This document shows, piece by piece, positions 33,565 to 42,021 of a DNA stretch of 64,000 nt. Below the pieces are notes generated by a model. It was not told where the DNA came from and ran no database searches. It saw nothing but the letters and a program-made list of their open reading frames with translations. A program made the position numbers and the translations under genes. The DNA is from Rubrolithibacter danxiaensis (GTDB taxonomy: Bacteria; Bacteroidota; Bacteroidia; Sphingobacteriales; Sphingobacteriaceae): the NCBI RefSeq assembly GCF_047272945.1, contig NZ_JBKOPS010000001.1, positions 417,401-481,400 of the forward strand, read 5' to 3'. Within the stretch, counting starts at the first letter, position 1; each line of letters begins with the position of its first letter.

Positions 33565-34383
33565 ATGCAGTATCGGGAAGAAAATAACTATCCAAAGGCA
33601 GTTCTGTTTTCTACAGCTATTATGGCTGTGTGCGTATTGATCAGTTATTTTATTATTATCGGACTACCTGTTCAGGAAGAGGTTGGAACAGGCGGCATCG
33701 TAGTAAATTACGGAACAGTGGAGGAAGGAATGGGAACAGATTACATGAGTGTTGAGGAACCTTCTGTATCTCCCAATGCAAATAATACTCCTCCCGACAA
33801 AGTAGTACCAAATACAGAACCTCAAACAACACCTTCTGTAGAGTCGAGTGATAAAACTGTAGTTACTCAGGAAACGGAAGACGCTCCTGTAATTAATACC
33901 AAAGAAAAAAAACCAAACAGCACACCGTCCACCTCCCCCGAAACAAAGAAACCTACTACTCCGGTAGTTAATGAAAATGCCTTGTATAAAGGGAAGAAAA
34001 ATACCGGTACAGGACAGGGAGATGGAACAGGCAGTACACCGGGAAACCAGGGAGATCCAGACGGAGATCCTTTAGCACCCAATTATGGCCAGGGAGGTTC
34101 CGGAAACGGAAATGTAAGGCTTACCCTGGCAAATCGCCGCTTTGTTGACCTTCCTGCTATTAACGACAACGGACAAAGTTCGGGAAGAATTGCTGTAGAA
34201 ATACGTGTTGACAAAAATGGCGAAGTAGTTTATGCACGGGCAGGTGCAAAAGGAACAACCTTGTCAGATCTGAATCTTTGGCGCAAGTGCGAAACTGCTG
34301 TTCTGGGTTCAAGACTTAACCAGCTTGAATCAGCACCTGACGTACAGGTTGGCGTAGTGGTTTTTAATTTCAAGGTTAAGTAA
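33565..34383 (+). CDS. TonB/TolA-like energy transducer
   Basis: 272 residues. An N-terminal transmembrane anchor (AVLFSTAIMAVCVLISYFII) is followed by a proline/threonine/serine-rich periplasmic spacer (about 60-150), a glycine/aspartate-rich segment (GDGTGSTPGNQGDPDGDP), and a C-terminal domain of the TonB fold (GRIAVEIRVDKNGEVVYARAG to the final FNFKVK). The C-terminus is the part that would touch an outer-membrane or periplasmic partner. Whether it is functionally TonB or TolA cannot be told from sequence; the neighbours suggest a Tol-like role. folC follows after 25 nt. Confidence 0.85.
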   Translation: MQYREENNYPKAVLFSTAIMAVCVLISYFIIIGLPVQEEVGTGGIVVNYGTVEEGMGTDYMSVEEPSVSPNANNTPPDKVVPNTEPQTTPSVESSDKTVVTQETEDAPVINTKEKKPNSTPSTSPETKKPTTPVVNENALYKGKKNTGTGQGDGTGSTPGNQGDPDGDPLAPNYGQGGSGNGNVRLTLANRRFVDLPAINDNGQSSGRIAVEIRVDKNGEVVYARAGAKGTTLSDLNLWRKCETAVLGSRLNQLESAPDVQVGVVVFNFKVK

Positions 34384-34408
34384 AACAACTGTTCTTTTAT
34401 ATCGGAGA

Positions 34409-35701
34409 ATGACATATTCAGAAACCATAGAATATTTATACTCCCGTTTACCCATGTTCACCAAACTTGGTGCTTCGGCAATTAAAAAAGACCTTACCAA
34501 TACACGAATATTCTGCAGTCGATTGAGGAATCCTCATCAAAAATTCTCTTCGTTACATATTGGCGGCACTAACGGCAAAGGATCTGTTTCAAATATGCTT
34601 GCTGCTATACTACAGGTTGCGGGATACAAAACAGGGCTATATACCTCTCCTCACCTGCGTGATTTCAGGGAACGCTTTAGAATTAACGGTGAAATGATTG
34701 CCGAAACCGAAGTTGTAAACTTTACTGAAAAACACCGGCAGGATATTGAAGAAATTGAACCCTCCTTTTTTGAACTTACGGTTGCATTGGCATTTAATTA
34801 TTTTGCGGAACAGGCAGTTGATATTGCGGTTATTGAAGTTGGTTTGGGCGGCAGGCTTGATTCAACCAATATAATCAGCCCCCTTCTTTCTGTTATTACC
34901 AATATTGGCTATGACCATGTTAACCTGCTTGGCAACTCTTTAGAGGAGATTGCTTTTGAGAAAGCAGGTATTATCAAAGCAAATACGCCGGTGGTTATAG
35001 GTCAAAAACAACCGGAAACTACGGAGGTATTTTTAAATAAAGCCCGTGAAGAAGCAGCGAAAATTCAGTTTGCTTCAGACAACTGGCAAATTGAAGAAGT
35101 TTTCAGAAAAGATGAAGAAACGCTCGTAGTTTCTATACTTTCTGCTTCCGACTTAGACGCAAAAACAACCTATGAGCTTGATTTGCCCGGAACTTATCAG
35201 GCTAAAAACCTGCTTACTGTATTGTCTGCAGTTGAAGAGCTTAAAAAACAGGGCTTTAAGATTACAGATGAGCATATAAAAAAAGCGCTGAAACAGGTTA
35301 AAAAACTTACAGGGTTGCAGGGCCGATGGGAAATCATCAGCAAAAGGCCTTTATTAGTTGCCGATACCGGACACAATGAAGATGGGATAAAGGAAGTACT
35401 AAAAAATATTGAGGCGACATCTTTTGAAAAATTACACATGGTAATTGGTATGGTAAAGGATAAGGATATAGCTAAAATACTTTCTTTATTACCTAAAAAC
35501 GCGAACTATTATTTCTGCCAGCCGCAGTTAGAACGAGCTAAACCGGCAGCCGAACTTTTTAAGGAAGCAGCAGCCCACGGATTAAAGGGACAGTTTTTTT
35601 CCACGGTTGATGCCGCATTGGAGGCAGCAAAAAAAAGCGCTTCTGTTAACGATTTAATCTTTGTTGGCGGAAGTACTTTTGTAGTGGCTGAAATTATATG
35701 A
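34409..35701 (+). CDS. folC: Bifunctional folylpolyglutamate / dihydrofolate synthase
   Basis: 430 residues, Mur-ligase fold. The ATP loop GGTNGKGSVSNMLAAIL lies near residue 50, TGLYTSPHLRDFRERFRING near 75, and EVGLGGRLDSTN near 145 with the carbamylated-lysine region SLEEIAFEKAGIIK near 180. It adds glutamate to folates. It lies 25 nt behind the TonB-like gene and is probably a passenger on that operon mRNA. Confidence 0.94.
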   Translation: MTYSETIEYLYSRLPMFTKLGASAIKKDLTNTRIFCSRLRNPHQKFSSLHIGGTNGKGSVSNMLAAILQVAGYKTGLYTSPHLRDFRERFRINGEMIAETEVVNFTEKHRQDIEEIEPSFFELTVALAFNYFAEQAVDIAVIEVGLGGRLDSTNIISPLLSVITNIGYDHVNLLGNSLEEIAFEKAGIIKANTPVVIGQKQPETTEVFLNKAREEAAKIQFASDNWQIEEVFRKDEETLVVSILSASDLDAKTTYELDLPGTYQAKNLLTVLSAVEELKKQGFKITDEHIKKALKQVKKLTGLQGRWEIISKRPLLVADTGHNEDGIKEVLKNIEATSFEKLHMVIGMVKDKDIAKILSLLPKNANYYFCQPQLERAKPAAELFKEAAAHGLKGQFFSTVDAALEAAKKSASVNDLIFVGGSTFVVAEII

Positions 35702-35822
35702 CTTCAATACCTTCTGATAAAAATTAACCTGTACAAAAAGCAGATTATATTGTTATCCTTTTATATAGGAATTAAATCTTTTTTTAACTTGCATGCCACA
35801 ATTATAACCCGGATTAAAGATT

Positions 35823-36563
35823 ATGGAAAAAACTGAATTAAAAGACGAGGTTTTTAAAGAAGATATCAAAAATGCATCAGATTTTAAATTTGGCAGTAAA
35901 GTAGCCAATGTCTTTGATGATATGGTAAGCCGTTCCGTGCCATTTTACGGTGAGATACAGCGAATGATAGCTGAACTTGCAGCCGATCGTGTACAGGAAG
36001 GAACAGACGTTTACGATCTGGGTTGCTCAACCGGAACTACCATGATCGGTATGGATACCCTCGTACCGGAAAATATCCGTTTTATTGGGATTGATGATTC
36101 GAACGAGATGCTGCAGAAATGTGAAGCTAAGTTAAAAGAAAGAGGAATAAAACGTCCATATGAATTAAGAGTTGGTGATTTAAACCAGGGAATAACTATC
36201 AGCAATGCTTCAGTTGTTGTTTTATGCCTTACACTGCAGTTTGTACGCCCTATACATCGCGAAAAACTAATCAAAACAATAGCAGAAGGTTTGGTTCCGG
36301 GCGGTGTATTGATCCTGGTAGAAAAAATATTAGCCGAAGACAGCACATTTAACCGGGATTTTATAAAATATTATTACGATTATAAACGTAGGAATCATTA
36401 TAGCGAAATGGAAATCTCTCAAAAAAGAGAAGCTTTGGAAAACGTTTTAATCCCCTATAAATTAACTGAAGATATTCTTTTATTACGGGAAGCGGGCCTG
36501 GAGCATTGTGAGATATTTTTTAAATGGTATAACTTTTCAGGCGTTATCGCTACAAAAAAATAA
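35823..36563 (+). CDS. cmoA: CmoA-like carboxy-S-adenosyl-L-methionine synthase
   Basis: A SAM-binding Rossmann protein of 246 residues, collinear with E. coli CmoA: FGSKVANVFDDMVSRSVPFY, VYDLGCSTGTT near 63 (SAM loop), VVLCLTLQFV and YSEMEISQKREALENV near 193. In E. coli CmoA converts SAM and prephenate to Cx-SAM, and CmoB then uses it on tRNA uridine-34. R202 in the EISQKR block falls where ungapped counting puts E. coli Arg199, the residue that holds the extra carboxylate; this comparison is from memory. No cmoB is in the window. A membrane methyltransferase gene starts 2 nt later. Confidence 0.85.
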   Translation: MEKTELKDEVFKEDIKNASDFKFGSKVANVFDDMVSRSVPFYGEIQRMIAELAADRVQEGTDVYDLGCSTGTTMIGMDTLVPENIRFIGIDDSNEMLQKCEAKLKERGIKRPYELRVGDLNQGITISNASVVVLCLTLQFVRPIHREKLIKTIAEGLVPGGVLILVEKILAEDSTFNRDFIKYYYDYKRRNHYSEMEISQKREALENVLIPYKLTEDILLLREAGLEHCEIFFKWYNFSGVIATKK

Positions 36564-36565
36564 AT

Positions 36566-37288
36566 ATGATAGCTATCGGCAATTTTTTCTTCAAATACAG
36601 AAATTTTCTATTTATAGTTCTATATGCGGCTCTGTTTATCCCATCCCCGTCTTTATTTCGCCCTGAAGTTTTTGGGGAGAAATATTACCTGATACCGATA
36701 TTGCTGGGTTTATTTATTACAATTTCCGGACAGGCCATAAGAGGGTTAACAATCGGTTTAGCTTATATTGTAAGAGGCGGAAAAGATAAAAAAGTATATG
36801 CAGACCAGCTCGTAACTCAGGGCGTATTTAACCATTGCAGAAACCCGTTATATGTTGGCAATATTCTTATGCTGCTTGGAGTAGGGATTCTATCTAACTC
36901 TCTAATATATGTGGTTATTATAATGCCTTTGTTCCTTTTTATATACCAGGCCATTGTATTGGCAGAAGAAAACTTTCTGAGAAGTAAATTTGGTGAACAG
37001 TTTAATAATTACTGTAGCAGAGTGAACCGGTGGCTTATTAATTTTAAAGGCTTGGGCACTACAATAAAAGGAATGCATTTTAATGCGAAGAGATGGATAT
37101 TAAAAGAATACAATACACAATTTGTATGGCTTGTTGGTATCACCCTGATTCTCCTGGTAAAATATCCTCAGCTAACCCAATACGATACTGATTTTCAAAA
37201 AGTACTTACTATTTCCATACTTACTATCCTGGTTTTGGTTTACGCTACCGTTAAATATTTGAAAAAAAGTGGAAAAATGGTGGAATGA
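36566..37288 (+). CDS. ICMT/PEMT-type integral membrane methyltransferase
   Basis: 240 residues with about six hydrophobic helices. The family signature is clear: LVTQGVFNHCRNPLYVGNILMLLGVGIL near 90-115, then EENFLRSKFGEQFNNYCSRVNRWL near 135-158. This is the SAM-binding module shared by isoprenylcysteine carboxyl methyltransferases and phospholipid N-methyltransferases. An additional C-terminal pair of helices follows. The substrate is unknown; bacterial members modify lipids or small molecules. The 2-nt spacing to the cmoA-like gene implies translational coupling and a possible functional link. Confidence 0.8.
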   Translation: MIAIGNFFFKYRNFLFIVLYAALFIPSPSLFRPEVFGEKYYLIPILLGLFITISGQAIRGLTIGLAYIVRGGKDKKVYADQLVTQGVFNHCRNPLYVGNILMLLGVGILSNSLIYVVIIMPLFLFIYQAIVLAEENFLRSKFGEQFNNYCSRVNRWLINFKGLGTTIKGMHFNAKRWILKEYNTQFVWLVGITLILLVKYPQLTQYDTDFQKVLTISILTILVLVYATVKYLKKSGKMVE

Positions 37289-37294
37289 TTTAAA

Positions 37295-37333
37295 AGAGGA
37301 TGCCCGAATCTTTTTAAACCCGAGGCATCCTCT
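37295..37333. terminator. Hairpin between the methyltransferase and tonB genes
   Basis: A perfect 10-bp stem AGAGGATGCC (37295-37304) / GGCATCCTCT (37324-37333) with a 19-nt loop between convergent genes. A short T run follows it on the minus strand only, so it best serves the minus-strand tonB gene. Confidence 0.72.
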
Positions 37334-37342
37334 ATAATATCC

Positions 37343-38158
37343 CTATTCAGCTAAATTGAAAAATATAGGAATGGTATACTGCACTCTCACCTTTTCTCCA
37401 TTTTGCTCTCCGGGAATCCAGAAAGGTGCTTTTTTCAAAACTCTTATTGCCTCTTCATTACATCTGTAACCAATACCCTGTAGTATTTCAATATTTGTCA
37501 GTTCACCCGTACGTTCTACTACGAAACTTATTAAAACCTTTCCCTTTATTCCGTTTTCTATAGCAATTTCCGGATAACGCAGATTTCTGCTTAGAAAGTT
37601 AAAAAATGCTTTCTGTCCTCCTGGAAATTCAGGCATTTTTTCTACACTCCTGTAAATTTTGGTAATATTATCTTCTGTTTTGGTTGTTATTTCTCCATTA
37701 CCGTGACTTGTTGCTATACTTTCGATTTCAGTTGTACTTTGCCCCTCTGATGAAACGTTTGCAATTACTTCCGTTTGAAGCTCTTCAATAGTTGGCACTT
37801 CTTCATTTGCTAATTCTGCCCGATCTACTTTTATTGGGATAAACTTCTTTGTTTTAACCCTCTGGCTTTTGGTTTGGTGCTGTTCAGGAGGAACAGCCGG
37901 TTTTTTAGGACTTATAGGAACAGCCGGAAGATCAGGAGTCAGACTTACCTCTACTATTTTTTCTTTTTTAAGTGAATTATTATAAAGAAAAACTCCGCAA
38001 ATAATTCCTCCAAAAATCATAGAAGAAATAAGTAAAGCTTTTATTAAACGATTAGAGTAGTTCTGCCGCAATTCATAAGCTCCGTAAGATTTATTCCTGT
38101 TTGCGAATACAAGATCAAGCCACTCGTTCCTGTAAACATTGGTTTTCAAACTTATCAT
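37343..38158 (-). CDS. Energy transducer TonB
   Basis: 271 residues of the Bacteroidota TonB form. A cytoplasmic segment NRNKSYGAYELRQNYSNRL precedes one transmembrane helix (ALLISSMIFGGIICGVFLY, about 42-60), a proline- and lysine-rich spacer, and a TonB C-terminal domain (FPGGQKAFFNFLSRNLRYPEIA ... GKVLISFVVERTGELTNIEILQGI, ending FWIPGEQNGEKVRVQYTIP). It would couple an ExbBD motor to outer-membrane receptors. No exbBD lies beside it, unlike the TonB-like protein at 33565. The AT-rich 200-nt region upstream (38159-38358) is shared with glnA. Confidence 0.9.
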   Translation of the reverse strand: MISLKTNVYRNEWLDLVFANRNKSYGAYELRQNYSNRLIKALLISSMIFGGIICGVFLYNNSLKKEKIVEVSLTPDLPAVPISPKKPAVPPEQHQTKSQRVKTKKFIPIKVDRAELANEEVPTIEELQTEVIANVSSEGQSTTEIESIATSHGNGEITTKTEDNITKIYRSVEKMPEFPGGQKAFFNFLSRNLRYPEIAIENGIKGKVLISFVVERTGELTNIEILQGIGYRCNEEAIRVLKKAPFWIPGEQNGEKVRVQYTIPIFFNLAE

Positions 38159-38320
38159 ATTATCGGTTTTCTTATATGATGAAGAAATTTTTACAATTCC
38201 ATAAATTATATAACCAAAAAGAAAACTTAAAACTTAGCGTATAAAATTCATTTTTTATCATTTTTTTCAACAATTATTATTTTTTTAATAGATTTTTATA
38301 AAAATTTGAACAGGAAAACA

Positions 38321-38328
38321 TATTTTTG
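38321..38328 (+). promoter_or_regulatory. -7 element for glnA
   Basis: TATTTTTG is an exact TAnnTTTG match 30 nt before the glnA ATG. The surrounding 200-nt intergenic region is very AT-rich with long T and A runs; I see no further operator. Confidence 0.5.
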
Positions 38329-38358
38329 TTCAAAAAATAAATAAAATCAACAAAAAAA

Positions 38359-40533
38359 ATGTCTAATCTTCGTTTTCAGGCATTAAATGCCGTCCTTACC
38401 CGGACAATCCCAGAGGTAAAATTTCCTTCGACTAAAATGTCTGAGTTCTTCGCCACCAATGTTTTTGATAAGAAGAAAATGAAAGAATATCTTTCGAAGG
38501 AAGCGTACGAAAGCATTAACAACTCCATTATAGAAGGAGTACCTTTTAATCGTGAGATCGCCGAACAGGTTGCATCTGCAATGAAAGCATGGGCAATCAG
38601 CAAAGGCGTTACTCATTATACCCACTGGTTCCAGCCATTAACCGGGACTACGGCAGAAAAACACGATTCATTTTTTGAACCTTCCAGCGATGGTTCTGCC
38701 ATCGAAAAATTTTCGGGAGATGCCTTAGCGCAACAAGAGCCTGATGCTTCAAGTTTTCCTAACGGCGGTATCCGCAGCACCTTCGAAGCACGTGGCTACA
38801 CTGCATGGGATCCTTCCTCACCTGCATTCATCATCGGCCAAACCTTATGTATTCCAACTGTATTTGTTTCTTATACAGGAGAAGCCCTGGATTATAAAGC
38901 TCCATTATTAAAAGCGTTAAGCGCGTTGGATAAAGCGGCTGTAAGTGTGGCCCAGTTTTTTGACAAAAGCATTGAAAAAGTAAATGCCTCATTGGGTATT
39001 GAGCAGGAATATTTCCTTGTTGATTTAGCCTTATTTAATGCACGGCCTGATTTACATTTAACCGGACGTGCGTTATTTGGACATATGTCGGCCAAAAATC
39101 AGCAGTTAGAAGACCATTATTTTGGTTCAATTCCTGACAGAGTTCTGGCTTTTATGCAAGAGCTTGAAATTGAAGCGATCAAATTAGGTATTCCTTTAAA
39201 AACACGCCACAACGAGGTTGCCCCTTCGCAGTTTGAATGTGCTCCCATTTATGAGGAAATTAACCTTGCTATCGATCATAACCAGTTATTAATGGATTTG
39301 ATGGATAAAGTTGCCAGACGCCATAACTTCAAAGTCCTTCTTCATGAAAAACCGTATGCAGGAATCAACGGATCCGGCAAACACAACAACTGGTCGTTAA
39401 TCACCAATACCGGCAAAAACTTGTTATCGCCAGGAAAAACTCCAAAAAATAACCTGATGTTTTTAACTTTCTTTGTTAACACCATCAGAGCGGTTTACGA
39501 GCATGCCGACCTGCTTCGTGCTTCCATTGCTTCAGTAAGCAACGATCACCGTTTGGGCGCTAATGAAGCTCCGCCTGCAATCATTTCTATTTTCCTTGGC
39601 AGTCAGTTAAACGATGTGCTTGATGAAATTGAAACTTCCCGCGTTACTTCTAAAATGAAGCAGGAGCCGGCTTTATGGACCAATATTCCTAAAATCCCTC
39701 AAATTCTTTTGGATAATACCGATCGTAACCGTACCTCTCCGTTTGCTTTCACCGGAAATAAATTTGAATTACGTGCAGTTGGATCTTCAGCTAATTCAGC
39801 AAATCCCATGACTATTTTAAACCTGATTGTTGCAGAACAATTAAACAAGTTTAAAAATGAAGTGGACAAGCTGATTAAAAAAGGCGAAAAGAAAGATGTT
39901 GCTTTAATGACTGTTATTAAACGTTACATTAAAGAATCCAAGAACATTCGCTTTGAAGGAAACGGCTACAGCGACGAGTGGGCAAAAGAAGCTGAAACAA
40001 GAGGTTTATCTAACATTAAAACTACTCCCAAAGCGCTGGATGTTCTTCTTTCAGAAAAGACAGAGAAATTATTTGAAGAAACCGGAGTTTACAGCAAGCG
40101 TGAATCTCATGCCCGCCATGAAATCTTGTTAGAAAACTATTACAAGAAACTTCAGATTGAAGCACGTGTTATTGGCGATCTGGTTTCAAATATTGTTATT
40201 CCTTCGGCGATAAATTATCAAACTGAATTAATAAACAATGTGTGCGGCTTAAAAGAGATCGGCTTAGGGGAGGAAACTTATAAAGCTCAGGTGGATATTA
40301 TTACCAAGCTTTCCAGGCACATTAACTTTATCAGCGAAAATGTACTGGCAATGGTAGAAGCCCGCAAAAAAGCGAACGTAATCGAAGATCTTCGTGAAAA
40401 AGCGATCGCATACGATGAAACAGTAAAATCATACTTCGAACCTATCCGCTATCATGTAGATAAACTTGAAGTACTGGTAGATGACAGCAAATGGCCTCTG
40501 CCAAAATTCAGAGAATTGTTGTTTATTAAATAG
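38359..40533 (+). CDS. Glutamine synthetase type III
   Basis: 724 residues, the size of GSIII (GlnN), much longer than GSI (about 470). It makes glutamine from glutamate, ammonia and ATP. Visible parts are the N-terminal GSIII region (STKMSEFFATNVFDKKKM), THWFQPLTGTTAEKHDSFF, the glutamate/metal segments GIEQEYFLVD and RHNEVAPSQFECAP, the ATP-region HEKPYAGINGSGKHNNWSL, and the arginine loop NDHRLGANEAPPA. GSIII is the main glutamine synthetase in many Bacteroidota and is not adenylylated like GSI. It has its own promoter element and a strong terminator, so it is monocistronic. Confidence 0.95.
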   Translation: MSNLRFQALNAVLTRTIPEVKFPSTKMSEFFATNVFDKKKMKEYLSKEAYESINNSIIEGVPFNREIAEQVASAMKAWAISKGVTHYTHWFQPLTGTTAEKHDSFFEPSSDGSAIEKFSGDALAQQEPDASSFPNGGIRSTFEARGYTAWDPSSPAFIIGQTLCIPTVFVSYTGEALDYKAPLLKALSALDKAAVSVAQFFDKSIEKVNASLGIEQEYFLVDLALFNARPDLHLTGRALFGHMSAKNQQLEDHYFGSIPDRVLAFMQELEIEAIKLGIPLKTRHNEVAPSQFECAPIYEEINLAIDHNQLLMDLMDKVARRHNFKVLLHEKPYAGINGSGKHNNWSLITNTGKNLLSPGKTPKNNLMFLTFFVNTIRAVYEHADLLRASIASVSNDHRLGANEAPPAIISIFLGSQLNDVLDEIETSRVTSKMKQEPALWTNIPKIPQILLDNTDRNRTSPFAFTGNKFELRAVGSSANSANPMTILNLIVAEQLNKFKNEVDKLIKKGEKKDVALMTVIKRYIKESKNIRFEGNGYSDEWAKEAETRGLSNIKTTPKALDVLLSEKTEKLFEETGVYSKRESHARHEILLENYYKKLQIEARVIGDLVSNIVIPSAINYQTELINNVCGLKEIGLGEETYKAQVDIITKLSRHINFISENVLAMVEARKKANVIEDLREKAIAYDETVKSYFEPIRYHVDKLEVLVDDSKWPLPKFRELLFIK

Positions 40534-40588
40534 GAAATTAACAGGGCGCATTGCCTTATAGTTTATTACTCCTAAAGTTTTTATAGCT

Positions 40589-40613
40589 GAAGCCCCTTTT
40601 GGGGCTTCTTTTC
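40589..40613 (+). terminator. Intrinsic terminator after the glutamine synthetase gene
   Basis: A perfect 8-bp GC-rich stem GAAGCCCC/GGGGCTTC with TTTT loop and a T-rich tail, 56 nt after the stop codon. Confidence 0.92.
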
Positions 40614-40721
40614 TATCACATAAACATTTTTCACGCTATTTAAATGCTCTTTGTTCCATGCAAAGCCCTCCCCTTAACTCAATCCATACTCTTTACACTA
40701 TCAAATCTCAAATCTATCTCC

Positions 40722-40729
40722 TAACTTTG
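40722..40729 (+). promoter_or_regulatory. -7 element immediately before purM
   Basis: TAACTTTG is an exact TAnnTTTG match ending 4 nt before the ATG at 40734. The mRNA would be leaderless or nearly so. Confidence 0.5.
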
Positions 40730-40733
40730 ACGC

Positions 40734-41918
40734 ATGTCAGATCTGAAGTATAATCAACGCGGTGTCTCTGCCGGAAAAGAAGACGTACATAATGCGATTA
40801 GGAATATAGATAAGGGCTTATTTCCCAAAGCATTCTGCAAAATCATTCCCGATATTTTAGGAGGCGACGAGCAATGGTGCAATATAATGCATGCAGACGG
40901 AGCAGGCACAAAATCCTCACTTGCATACGTTTACTGGAAAGAAACCGGAGATATTTCGGTTTGGAAAGGTATTGCCCAGGATGCTATTATCATGAATATT
41001 GACGACCTTTTATGCGTTGGAGCTTTGGATAACATTCTTTTATCTTCAACTATCGGCCGTAATAAGAATTTAATTCCCGGCGAAGTAATAGCTGAAATAA
41101 TAAATGGTACTGAAGAAATACTAGCTGAATTACGTGAACTTGGAATAGGGATTTATTCAACAGGAGGTGAAACTGCAGATGTTGGCGACCTTGTTCGCAC
41201 GATCATTGTGGATTCGACAGTAACCTGCAGAATGAAACGTGAAGAAGTTATTTCGAATGACAAAATTAAAGCAGGGGATGTAATTGTAGGCCTTGCATCC
41301 TACGGACAGTCTACATATGAGAAAGAATATAACGGCGGTATGGGATCAAATGGTTTAACTTCGGCAAGGCACGATGTTTTCCATAAATATATTGCAGAAA
41401 AATATCCGGAAAGCTACGATCCCTCCGTTCCATATGATTTAATTTTTGCTGGAAATAAAAAGCTGACCGATGGAATTGAAATAGATTCTCCAATTCCACT
41501 CCAAATGACTGCAGGAAAGCTGGTACTCTCGCCTACCCGAACCTATGCTCCTGTAATTAAAAACATTCTTGAAAAACACCGGCAGCAGATTCATGGAATG
41601 GTCCATTGCAGCGGAGGAGCTCAAACCAAAGTACTTCATTTTATCGAAAACCTCCATGTTATTAAATACAATCTTTTTCCGGTTCCACCTTTATTTAAAT
41701 TAATCCATGAACAATCAGGAACAGAATGGCAGGAAATGTATAAAGTTTTCAATATGGGACACCGGATGGAAATATATGTTCCAGAGGAAATTGCAAAAGA
41801 AATTATCGAGATTTCAAATCGTTTCGGAATTGAAGCACGGATTGTAGGCCATGTAGAAGCAGCCTTGCAGAAGCAAGTGACTATCCATTCTGAATTTGGA
41901 GAATTTACCTATAAATAG
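40734..41918 (+). CDS. purM: Phosphoribosylformylglycinamidine cyclo-ligase (AIR synthase), Bacteroidota type
   Basis: 394 residues of the PurM/ThiL superfamily; it closes the imidazole ring of purines. The ATP/substrate elements are HADGAGTKSSLAYVYW near 53, WKGIAQDAIIMNIDDLLCVGA near 77, and GGETADVGDLVRTII near 144, followed by the second domain with HCSGGAQTKVLHFIENLHV near 293. It is longer than E. coli PurM (345), with an altered N-terminus, as is usual for this phylum. It stands alone between a terminator and lpd, with no other pur gene adjacent. Confidence 0.88.
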   Translation: MSDLKYNQRGVSAGKEDVHNAIRNIDKGLFPKAFCKIIPDILGGDEQWCNIMHADGAGTKSSLAYVYWKETGDISVWKGIAQDAIIMNIDDLLCVGALDNILLSSTIGRNKNLIPGEVIAEIINGTEEILAELRELGIGIYSTGGETADVGDLVRTIIVDSTVTCRMKREEVISNDKIKAGDVIVGLASYGQSTYEKEYNGGMGSNGLTSARHDVFHKYIAEKYPESYDPSVPYDLIFAGNKKLTDGIEIDSPIPLQMTAGKLVLSPTRTYAPVIKNILEKHRQQIHGMVHCSGGAQTKVLHFIENLHVIKYNLFPVPPLFKLIHEQSGTEWQEMYKVFNMGHRMEIYVPEEIAKEIIEISNRFGIEARIVGHVEAALQKQVTIHSEFGEFTYK

Positions 41919-41986
41919 TCAGGTCAGTTTTTAACTCAAGAAGACATTAAGCATAATTAGTGTTTCACATAACAAGCCAGATTTAG

Positions 41987-41994
41987 TAGATTTG
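41987..41994 (+). promoter_or_regulatory. -7 element for lpd
   Basis: TAGATTTG is an exact TAnnTTTG match, with TTTC 20 nt upstream (41963-41966) as a partial upstream box. The ATG at 42022 is 27 nt downstream. Confidence 0.5.
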
Positions 41995-42021
41995 GCCGCA
42001 GAAAATTAAATATTTTATAAT

